Translations under genes and position numbers: made by a program | Virus record (IMG/VR): IMGVR_UViG_3300042335_000111 | Coordinates: 1-53,902 of that record | Length of the DNA stretch: 53,902 bases | Strand: one strand, 5' to 3' | From: a virus | Shown here: positions 24,369 through 34,300 of the stretch, one piece after another | Numbering within the stretch: position 1 is the stretch's first letter | Layout: each line of letters begins with the position of its first letter | Notes under the pieces: model-generated | What the model was told of the DNA's origin: nothing | The model's input: the letters and a program-made list of their open reading frames with translations, nothing else | Database searches by the model: none

Positions 24369-25333
24369 TGGGTGACACGCTAAAAGAAATGATAGAGAGC
24401 GTCCGCAATTTTGTGGGCGACTCTGGAACTTGTTCAGATGATCGAGTTGTTAAAGCTATCAATGATGCTCGTCGCCTTTTATGGAATAAACGAGATTGGA
24501 CTGTAAATTCAGAATATGTCTGCATATCATGTGCAGATGGTGGATTTACTTTGCCTAATAGATATGAACAGCAAAAACTCGCTTGGATAGATGGGGTTCC
24601 AGCTACGCTTGCTGATGAATGGTTCAACGCAACTCCGATTGCGCGAGGCTACACAAAAGAAAGAAGTTGTCATAGGGCAATTGTAGAAGTAGGTGGAAGA
24701 CACGTTCTCTTCCAAGATTATACAGTTAGCCCTTACTTTCTTTCTATTGTGATAGAAGATTACAGGGACATTGGAACAGAACTATCATTTGATGTTATTG
24801 ATGAGTATCAAAGCAATCGACATATCACGATAGTTGCTGGCGCACCTCCGACTCAGGTATCAAATGATGTAAGAATTGTTGGTGTTAGGTCTGCCAGTAA
24901 ACCAATGACTGCCGGGCGAGTTCGTGTTTATGCACAGAACCCTAACATAAATCAAAGATTGTTGTTGGCAATATATCATCCCGACGACGTTAATCCATCT
25001 TACAGAAGGTTTCGATTACCTAAAAACTCAAGCAACATTGTAATATACGCAGCAAGAAAATACTACGATTTGGTTTATGATTCTCAGTTAGTAGAGTTTT
25101 CTGTTGATGCAATGATATTTGCAGTAACCGCGCTTAACTCGCGTGAAAATCGTAAGTTGCAAGAATTTATGAGCAACTTGGCTCTTGCCGTTCAAGAGCA
25201 AGAAAAAGAATTGGAAGGCGAAGAAATCCCAACAGCAGCACCAATCCGAGTTGCTAATTATAGCAGGGCAGACAACCTAATCGGTGCTGATATATTGTCA
25301 CCAACACCCAACGATTATTTCCTCTATCGATGA
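24368..25333 (+). CDS. Tail adaptor-like protein (podoviral gp11-like role)
   Basis: 321 aa. Helical N-terminus (MIESVRNFVGDSGTCSDDRVVKAINDARRLLW) of the form common in head-tail adaptors, where the final helix binds the portal, followed by a beta-rich part. The pattern DDRVVKAINDARRLL is typical of T7-gp11-like adaptors. Overlaps the next gene as ATGA. There is no space for a ribosome-binding site outside the palindrome. Confidence 0.6.
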   Translation: MGDTLKEMIESVRNFVGDSGTCSDDRVVKAINDARRLLWNKRDWTVNSEYVCISCADGGFTLPNRYEQQKLAWIDGVPATLADEWFNATPIARGYTKERSCHRAIVEVGGRHVLFQDYTVSPYFLSIVIEDYRDIGTELSFDVIDEYQSNRHITIVAGAPPTQVSNDVRIVGVRSASKPMTAGRVRVYAQNPNINQRLLLAIYHPDDVNPSYRRFRLPKNSSNIVIYAARKYYDLVYDSQLVEFSVDAMIFAVTALNSRENRKLQEFMSNLALAVQEQEKELEGEEIPTAAPIRVANYSRADNLIGADILSPTPNDYFLYR

Positions 25334-25818
25334 CGCTGACAATTCCAGACAAGATTGAAGCAAAGAGCGTAATTGGATATGGTGATCCAAACTACGAGCT
25401 AAACTTGATGGACTTGGAGATTCTAAAACTACCTCCACGGGAATGTCCGCTGGTGCATAGGTTCACGCCGGGAATGTATATTCGGGAAATCTATATGCCG
25501 AAGGATACGATTCTGACAAGTTTACTCCATCTCACTACCCATCCATTCTTCGTGATGAAGGGCGATGTGACAGTTTGGTATCATGGCATCCCTGCCCACC
25601 GCTACAAAACGGGCTACAGTGGCATCACAGAAGCAGGAACGAGGCGTTTGCTGGCTACTCACAAAGACACAATCTGGACTACCTGCCATGTCACAGACTT
25701 AACTGATCCAGATGAAATTATTGACAGCATCACTTCAAGAGACTTTAATCCCCACATCGCCAAGGAAGACCCAAGGGTGCAGAAGTGGCGGCATAACCGA
25801 ACCGACTTAATCAAATGA
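25330..25818 (+). CDS. Cupin-like virion protein
   Basis: 162 aa. The central region (about 48-110) follows a cupin barrel pattern: TPGMYIREIYMPKDTILTSLLH, then HPFFVMKGDVTVW, then GITEAGTRRLLATHKDTIW. Small cupin-like proteins are found in podoviral tail clusters. A ligand or enzyme role cannot be inferred. Coupled by ATGA overlaps on both sides. Confidence 0.6.
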   Translation: MTLTIPDKIEAKSVIGYGDPNYELNLMDLEILKLPPRECPLVHRFTPGMYIREIYMPKDTILTSLLHLTTHPFFVMKGDVTVWYHGIPAHRYKTGYSGITEAGTRRLLATHKDTIWTTCHVTDLTDPDEIIDSITSRDFNPHIAKEDPRVQKWRHNRTDLIK

Positions 25819-26873
25819 GATTCCTTCAACATCCAGAAGATTTATTGAGAAACAAACATCCAATGATGTTTCACTCCAGCGGATTTGCTATTGCTGCTGG
25901 TGTGGTTGCTGTAGGTGCGGCGGCAGGGTCTGCGGCTATCTCTATGTCGGCGGCAGATCGAGCAAAGAAAGGTCAAGCGGCAGCATCTAAACAATTTCAA
26001 AAACAACAAAGAAAAGCTACGAAAGGTTTTCTTAAAGGACAAGAACAAGTCCAAGGAATGATAAGTGAAGTTAAAGCTCCAGAGTATAATCTTGGAGCAA
26101 TGCTTGGTGATGCTGGTCAGATTTCAAATTACTATCGTCAGCAACTTGAAACATTTCAACCCGGAGCAGCACAGCAACGCCAACAAGCCCAAGGACAAAT
26201 CGGGCAGGCAATGGATGTTATCTCGCAATATCTTAAAGGAGAAGTCCCGCAAGATGTCAAAGACCAGATCATGCGTAATGTTGCTGAGAGTGCAGGAGCA
26301 GGGTTCAACCCAGCAACGGCAGGACAAGCTGGTGGATTCCAAGCAGCACAAGGTCAGATGGCGCGTAACCTTGGACTAACCTCACTTGATATTCAAGGAC
26401 GAGGATTGGCAGCAATGCCATCAGTTCAAAATACAGCAATGAACTGGCAGAATTTAGCGCGAGCATTCAGAGCAGAACCACTTGATGTAGGAAGACTACA
26501 ACTTGGTTATCAAACAGCAGGAGCAGAAGTCGGATTGCAAAAAGCCAGAATGACTGGTGATATGTATAATAACATCTTCAATGCACAATCTGGATTGGCT
26601 ACGCAAATCTACGGAGCAAACAAAGAGAATATCGCCGCAAGTTACGCCGCACAGCAAGCAGTCGGCCAAGGTGTCTCTGATATTGGACAAGCTACATCTG
26701 GTGCTTTGATGGGATATAGTAATATGTTAGCCGCACAACAAGGGCTTGGTGGCATGGGAGGAGGTGCTGGAGGATATGCTTCGATGGGACAAGCACAGCA
26801 AGCCGCACCATACGCAGGAAGCATTAGTCAAGTTTATGGATCGGGATATGTCCCAAGAGCAACAGCCGTGTAA
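25815..26873 (+). CDS. Internal virion protein (gp14-like)
   Basis: 352 aa. A hydrophobic N-terminal segment (GFAIAAGVVAVGAAAGSAAISM, about 17-38) is followed by Gln/Ala-rich helices and a Gly-rich end (GLGGMGGGAGGYASMG). This is the profile of small ejected inner-core proteins of podoviruses that insert in the host outer membrane. The frame contains many Gln codons but is otherwise ordinary. Confidence 0.65.
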   Translation: MRFLQHPEDLLRNKHPMMFHSSGFAIAAGVVAVGAAAGSAAISMSAADRAKKGQAAASKQFQKQQRKATKGFLKGQEQVQGMISEVKAPEYNLGAMLGDAGQISNYYRQQLETFQPGAAQQRQQAQGQIGQAMDVISQYLKGEVPQDVKDQIMRNVAESAGAGFNPATAGQAGGFQAAQGQMARNLGLTSLDIQGRGLAAMPSVQNTAMNWQNLARAFRAEPLDVGRLQLGYQTAGAEVGLQKARMTGDMYNNIFNAQSGLATQIYGANKENIAASYAAQQAVGQGVSDIGQATSGALMGYSNMLAAQQGLGGMGGGAGGYASMGQAQQAAPYAGSISQVYGSGYVPRATAV

Positions 26874-26879
26874 AATACT

Positions 26880-28379
26880 ATGTCTATCGCAGAACTCATA
26901 ATGCAGGGAACCAATCGCTCATCGGAATCTACCGCATGGGTTGGAGATTCTTTGGCTAAACTTGGTCAGAATGTAGGTGCAGCATTGGCACAGAGAGAGC
27001 AGCAGAAGCAAGCTCAAGAGATGCTACCATTCTTGCAGCAGAGTATGCAGGAGTCGATGACACTTGCAGGAAAAGGACAGACTGGTGATGCGTATGCTAA
27101 GTTGATGCCGTTTCTGACTGATCCCTCAGTTGCGCGGAATCCGTTTATGATGCCAGCATTGGAAGCTGGAATAAAGATGAATCAAATTGCTGCTGATGAC
27201 TTCCTACGCAAGAGTCAGATTGAAGCGTATAAAGATCGTTATGCTGCAAAGACTAACAATGTAGTTGATCCACAAAGTTTCTTGGATACAATGAATGGAG
27301 GCGATGGTGAAATCCTTGAAGTTGATGAGACAGTAAATCCAGAGGGAGTTAACCCTGTAGTTGCAGGTAGAATGCCCGGAATGCAAATCCCTACAACGGG
27401 TATTCAAACTCAGCGCGGGATGGGGATGACACCTAAAGGCATTGCTACTCAAGCATCCGCAGCAGGATTACCAGCAACTATGCCAACCGGAACTCCACAA
27501 ACGAGAGAAGAAATTGATGCGGCAGAAGCGGCTAAGTTACCAACAGATAATGCTCCAGCACCCCTTGCTCGCGGCCCACTTAACCCTGCAAATCCAGAGA
27601 ACGCATTATTCCCAGAACTACAAAAAGAACCGCCACCAAAAGATGTTCTTCAGAGGTTCATTAAATTTGAAGACAGGTTTGCAGCATTACCATTTGAAAA
27701 ACAAAAGGCAGAGATGGATAATAACTCCATTCTTTTCCCAAATAAAGAAATGCTGGCAAGCTATAAGCCCAAAAAAGGAAGGGGTCTTATTGAGATTTCT
27801 TCAGAAGCAGGCATCGGAGTTCCGGGGCTTGCTGGAGCTATTGAGATTCCAGAAGCATACAAACAATATATTGTTGGAAGCATAAATGTTAATCCTTCAA
27901 CTGGAGTAAAGAGCTATAGCCTTAGACCAGAAGTTGAAAATGATCCAAAAGCTAAAGCTGCACTTGGATGGTTGCAAGACTGGCAGAATGCTTCGATTGA
28001 AGTAAGTTCAAACCCACAACTTCGTGATCTTCTTTCACAAGCAGGCAATGATGCTTTGGCTATTGATGTTTTACCATTAGGAAAAAATTATCAAGGGGCA
28101 GAAAATAAATTTGAACTTTCAGTTAAGGGTAAACCAGAAACTAAAATTGAAGTTCCTCAAGTTACGGCAGATCAAATTAAAGTATTACGATCACAAACTG
28201 GTGCTGCGAATGTTCACAATGCTAAGTTTATCCGCTTGAAGACTGCACCTCAACCTAAAACAGCAACGGCAGCATCAGGGTATAAATCAAAGGAAGATGT
28301 AATATCCGCAATTAAATCTGGTAAATTGACAAGAGAACAAGGAAAAGGTATTCTTCAAAATCAATTTGGCTACAAATGA
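26880..28379 (+). CDS. Internal virion protein (gp15-like role)
   Basis: 499 aa, Gln/Ala-rich helical N-terminus (AALAQREQQKQAQEMLPFLQQSMQ), a disordered Pro-rich middle (about 150-255) and a C-terminal SGYKSKEDVISAIKSGKLTREQGKGIL helix pair. The position between a gp14-like protein and a giant protein suggests an inner-core/ejection protein. No catalytic motif. Overlaps the next gene by 4 bases. Confidence 0.55.
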   Translation: MSIAELIMQGTNRSSESTAWVGDSLAKLGQNVGAALAQREQQKQAQEMLPFLQQSMQESMTLAGKGQTGDAYAKLMPFLTDPSVARNPFMMPALEAGIKMNQIAADDFLRKSQIEAYKDRYAAKTNNVVDPQSFLDTMNGGDGEILEVDETVNPEGVNPVVAGRMPGMQIPTTGIQTQRGMGMTPKGIATQASAAGLPATMPTGTPQTREEIDAAEAAKLPTDNAPAPLARGPLNPANPENALFPELQKEPPPKDVLQRFIKFEDRFAALPFEKQKAEMDNNSILFPNKEMLASYKPKKGRGLIEISSEAGIGVPGLAGAIEIPEAYKQYIVGSINVNPSTGVKSYSLRPEVENDPKAKAALGWLQDWQNASIEVSSNPQLRDLLSQAGNDALAIDVLPLGKNYQGAENKFELSVKGKPETKIEVPQVTADQIKVLRSQTGAANVHNAKFIRLKTAPQPKTATAASGYKSKEDVISAIKSGKLTREQGKGILQNQFGYK

Positions 28380-31300
28380 CAGCAGAAGAATACCTAAATC
28401 AATCGCTTGGCTCATCTGACACTGGAATGAGTGCAGACTTGTTTCTTGATGAACAACTAAAAGAACCAGCGGACACTTCTATTGGTGATACACTTCAAAA
28501 GACTGCTGCTGATTTGGAAATGTCGATTGCTGACATTCCACTTGCATTGGGCGAAGCATTTTCTGGCTTAACGAAAACTGTTCCTGCTTCTTTTTATGCA
28601 GCTAAAGAAGGTCTTGCAAGACCAGATCAATACTCAAAAGAAGCTCTTGCTGCATTTGATACCCAACGAGAATACTTTAAAAAGTTAGAACAAGAAGCTG
28701 CCACAAGGAAAGCTGAAGGCAGAATGACGACTGCTGGTGAAGCTATTCGTGGCGCGGGTCAAAGTCTTGGATTTACTGTTGCTGGTATGGCTCCAGCTAT
28801 TGCGGGTGGAGCGATTGCTGGTGCTGCTGCTGGTGCTTTGTTTCCTCCCGCTGAAGTAGCTACTATTCCTATTGGAGCTATTGCTGGTGGTATTGGATCA
28901 ATGGTTGCATCTGCACCAGTTTCATATCGAATGGCGGGTGGACAATTCTTGTATGATGCCTTCAAATCATTAGAAGAAAACAAAGGTAGTCCGCTTACTG
29001 AAGAAGAAAAAACGAAAGCGTATAATGAACTTCTTCCTATCGCGCAGAACACAGCTTTGTGGGAAGCAGGGCCAGAGGCTATTGGTAATGCAGTTCAACT
29101 TGGCGCATTGAAATATGCTTTTGGATTTGGAAAGAAAGCAGCAACGAATGTAGCAGGCCAAGCAATTGAAAAAGCAAATAATACTTTATTGAAAAAAGTT
29201 GGTGCAGTTGCTGGAGGGCAAGCGATTGAACTTGCTGGTGAAACTATCACCCAAACACAGCAAGGGCCAGACCAAGCAAAGATGGAACAGTATGTTCAAA
29301 CTGGTTCTACCGCTGGCGCACCCAATGAATATGAGGGATTAGCAGGCGCAGTAAAAGCCTTTAAAGAAGTTGCTCCAACCACATTGGCATTGGGTGCTAT
29401 TACGGCAGGCGCGGGTGGAGTTGTAAAGGTTGCTGGCATGGGTGGAAAAGAAGTTGGCAAAGTATTATTTACCAAACCCAAAACTCCAGAGCAAATTGCT
29501 GAAGATCAAATAAACGATGCTTCTAATAGGGTAGCAAACGATCTTTCGATTTCACCAGACGATACAGAAGCAAACAATCTTAACCAACAGATTAAGGCAT
29601 TGTCTGAAGTTCAAGAGATACGCAAGCAAACCTTGGCCGCGATTGAGCCTACAAGTAGGGAAGCGCAAACTCTCAAACTTGATATAGCCGAAGGTGAAAC
29701 AATGCTTGGTGAGCTTAACCAAAACCTCACAAAGCTGACAGGATTATCGGAAACGATAACCGAAGCAGGGAAGCAACAGATTGAGTTGGCAAGAGCGATT
29801 ACTGCGAAGCCAAAGACAGAAGAAGAACTTCGCTCTCGTTTTGATGAATTAAAAGTAAAGGCAGAAGGAACAAAACAAACAGAGCAAACGCTTCCAGATG
29901 GAACAAAAATAGTAATGCCTGCTGTAGAAGGTCAACTTCTATCATTGGAAGAAGGAGGCGAGTATCGACAACTCAAACAAAAGTTTGAACCTACGCCTGC
30001 CGCTCCAGTCACTCCCGCTGCCAAGGTTGCTCCACCTACCGAACCAACTATTAAGGAATCCTTACCAGTTGCCCCAGAAGCCCCCGCTATTACGCCTGCC
30101 CCTGTAGAGGAAGTTGCACCTGCTGAAGAGCCATACAAAATTTCCAAACAACCTCCTACGCTTCCAGAAGCCAATGCGCCTGCTACTCCTGCTGTTGGAA
30201 AACCATCACCAACAAAACGCATTAGCCCAGAAAGGGCATCGCAACTTCAAAGTTTAGGATTTATATCAAATAGTGATCCCGGCATAAGTATTGAGACAGC
30301 ACCCAATCCCCCTGCTTTTGGTGGTGGTTGGGTAGCAAACGCAGATGAACTTGAGCGTCGAGTTGTTTATCGTGATGAAAAAGGAAAGCCTAAAGGATAC
30401 CTTCGATTTTACATTAAAGAACAAGGCAGTAAAGCGGTTGATGCAACTGAAGGCTTAGAAGTTTATGTAGAACCAGAATATCGTCGCAAAGGAATCGCAA
30501 AACAACTTTACGCAACGGCATCTCAAGCTGGATACGATGTAATGTCTGTATCTGGAACTGGAGCGGTTAGCGAAGCAGGAGCCGCATTAAGCGCAGCACT
30601 TAAACAACCTGCCCCCGTAGCCGAGACTCCTGCTGTAACACCCGCCGCAGAGGTTGCGCCTACTTCATGGATTGCTCCAGAGCAAAAACTAACACCTCAA
30701 GAAAGTAGGGCGTTGCAAGTAGCAAACTTGAGAGGAACAGAAAAACGGACAGGCAATATTACTTTTGTTCCAGAAAAACTAATGACACCGCAAAGGTTGC
30801 AATCATTACGAACAGAACAAGAATCTTCTGGAACATTAAAAAGATTTCCAAAGGGAGGAAAGTTTATTGAGATCAAAATGATGGCGGATGTGACTGGTGA
30901 TCCATACGCAAAAGGATGGGCTATCATTGATCGCAGACCTGATCTTAATAGGAGAGAATGGATTGCTCAAATACCAAGTCGAGATGAAAGAATTTTGGCT
31001 GGAAGTATTGCAAATAATGAGTCAGAAAAGATTGTTTCCGCAATAAAAGAGGGAATCATTACGCAAGAAAGATCAAATCAACTTGTTGATGAGGCAGCAA
31101 ATAATCAAATAATCTCATCTGATTTTGCTAATAATTTAAAGACTGCTATCAGTAATTCCACCCCCGCAGCATCGGAAACGATAACACCCGCCGCAGAACC
31201 CGCAGCTAAACCAAAACTCGGTGAAAAAGGTGGCGTTCTAATCCCATCAAGAGAAGACTTCATCCAAGCAGGACAGAACATCTACGAAGCTGGCATGGAG

Positions 31301-34300
31301 TTTGGCACATGGGCCAAGCAAATGATCCAGCAATTTGGTGATGTGGTCAGAGAGTTCCTTGGTGAAGTATGGCAAGCGGTGAGTGGGATGCCAGCAAAGT
31401 TGAATGAAGTGATGGGCTATCTTCCCAAGAAGGGTGAAGGTGGTGAACTATCCTTTGGTAAGACAGGGAAACTCAAACGCTATACCGACAAAGGAACGAT
31501 TGTAAAACTTGCCATCAAGCAAGAGAAGGATACGCCAAAAGGTATATTATCGGAAACGATAAAGATCATTAAGCAAAGAGTATTTGATGGTGACTCTACT
31601 CCATCTGAATCTGCTACTAAAAAAGCATGGGGATTGATTGAGCGGTTGGTAGTAACCAATCCAGATTCGACAAGCACCGCAGAAGCTATCAACCAACTTA
31701 CCCGCGAAACCATGCAGGAGGTGAGTGTAGCAGAAGACGCAACTGAAGGCGAGCGTCAAGCATTTGAGGCCATCAAACAAACTGTCGGCGCAACCAAACT
31801 CAACAACGAGCTATACAAGTATGCCATCAAGTTAGCGGGGCAGGGCGATGATTCCATGTTGAATTATCTACTCAACAATGAACTAAATGTAGTTGGAACA
31901 AGCGTCAGATCGGTTGGAGATGTTGGAAGAACCCTTGGAGCATTGGCTGGGCTTAAAAGTTATATCATCCAAGCCAACGAAGCAGAACAAGCAGGATTCA
32001 TCCAACTGGCAGCACAGAGATTCTTCAACACAACGACACCAACTGAAGATCAGATTGCCAAAATCAAAAGAATTCTTACTGCTGTAAACGAAACAAAGGT
32101 AAACGAGGAAGAAGCAATCCTTGAAGAACTCACTCAAGTAGGAGAGAAGATCGGGACTGAACTCGTAGAGAACATCAATACCCAAATTGATAAAGCATCC
32201 AAGCCAGAGGTGAAAGACCCAATGGTTGCCGCTATAACCGCAATGCTGAAACTTGGTGGAACCTTTGTTTATAGGAAGACCAAGAACAAAATCAAAGCAG
32301 CGGTAGAGAAAACAATCAAGGGTGGCATCACAAATTATAGGAACAAACTGGTAGAGGGTGCGGCTAACGGATTGGAGACTGGATTCTGGAAGACACTTTC
32401 ATCTAAAGAAAACAAACCCGGCCCACTTGGAGAACTTGACTCTGCACAGAACAGGGAACTCGGTAACATAGTCAAAAACACATTGGTATCAATGAAGCTG
32501 CAAGGCAAGCCGCCGAATACCAAGATGTCCGTTTATAAGCAAGTAGCCAGCATCCTTGGGGAAAAACCACTCTCTCAAGATAAAATCAATTCTGCTGATG
32601 AAAAAATTAGGGCAGAGATAAATCGTAAACGGGAAAAAGAACTTGAAGAAACCGAAGATCAGGATGTTCAAGATGCCATCAACCTCAAATATGATCGAAT
32701 AGAATTTGCTTGGGATGAAGCAATGTCTCGCAACTTGGATATGCCAGTAAGCGATACCATGCTTCGCAGGTTAATTTTCAATGAACTGAAGGAAGGCAAG
32801 ACGAGCATCGCTAAACTTGCCGCCTTGATGGATGAGGAACCTACAATTGGAACAGTCAGGCAGGATAGAATCGTATCATCTATCATCAACAAGATTGCTG
32901 GTGTTACATTTGAAGGGCAGAATCCAGCAGATTACACGGCACTCAAAGAATACTTGGGTAATCAACTTGAGTTATTGGTTCAAGAAAAACAAACCGAAAA
33001 GAAAGTTGTTAAGGCCAAGGAGAAGGTCAAAGCAAACCAAGGGCAAAACGAACTTGATAAGCTGGCAAGGATTCAATCTGATACACCTAACTTCCCCACT
33101 TCAGAGAAGGTAGCCAACCCAGTAAGGGATGCCGTAAGGAATGCTCTTAAACTTGTTCTGAATCCAATGTTTGATCCGAAAGCGGCAGCGGATATAATGC
33201 GGAATTGGAAGAAGGAGTTTGCTGCTGAACTCCAACAACTCGGAGTCGATGAAGCTACGGCACTAACTCTAACAGATGTTGTAGGCAGGCAGATTGAATT
33301 GGATTCCGTTAGTAAGAACCTTGATTCAATCGACAATGCCATTAACAAGGGTGCGCTTAGTGGAGTAATCAATGCTATCAAGAACACTCCGCTGGCAGAC
33401 CAACAGAAACCTAACTGGAGATATGAAGTCATGCGTGACTATCTCCGCAGTGCAGGACTTTCCATGGCGCAGGCTGAGAAGATTGCGAAGTTGATGGACA
33501 TCTCGCTCCAAAAACGATTCGCTAAGGCTCAAGAAGAAGCGGCGGCATCCATTGCAAAAACAATTTTAGGAGGTATCAAACCAGAATCAAATCGAGGATT
33601 CACGGCATTGATCCAAGCGATCCGCGCCCAAGTCTTGAACCCCGGCAGCAATGTTGCTATGGAGTTTGGTCGCGCTATGGGATGGAAAGGATTCACCCCA
33701 GAGCAACTAAAAGCTCTGAATGAATTTGATTCCAAGATCAATGATGAAACGATTACTGAGGCAGAACGAGCAGTAGCACTTGAAGGAATCAAGAAGATCA
33801 TTGATAAGGTTTCTCTACCTACAAAGGTTAGGAATGCTATCTCAGCTTTCTATATTGGCAATGCTCTCGGAAGGTTCACAGTTGCTACAGTGCAGGTTAT
33901 TGACCCTATCATATTTTCTATGTGGGACGCAGCGGTTGCCAGCGCACGAAATGTAACAAGTCCATCCCAAGTCATGCAGATATGGGGGAACTTTGGCTCC
34001 TCCTTGATAAATGCTGCAAATGAATTTGCTTTCTCATTCAAGAACGATGTTACCAGAAGTGGTAGGTTAGTTGACTACCTTGAGACTCAAGACAGAAAGC
34101 TAAAGCGACTTTTGAATGACGCTAATAATTTGTGGAAAAGTGGTAAGTATATTCAAGCTACTAAGAAATATCTTTTTGGTTCTGCTGAAATAACATCCAG
34201 AGTTTTAAAGGCACTCGATGATGCTGCATTTTCTCTCCTCCAGCAGAACGCTTTGAATCAATACATGATTTCAGCGATGAACATGGCGAAGATTCCAAAG

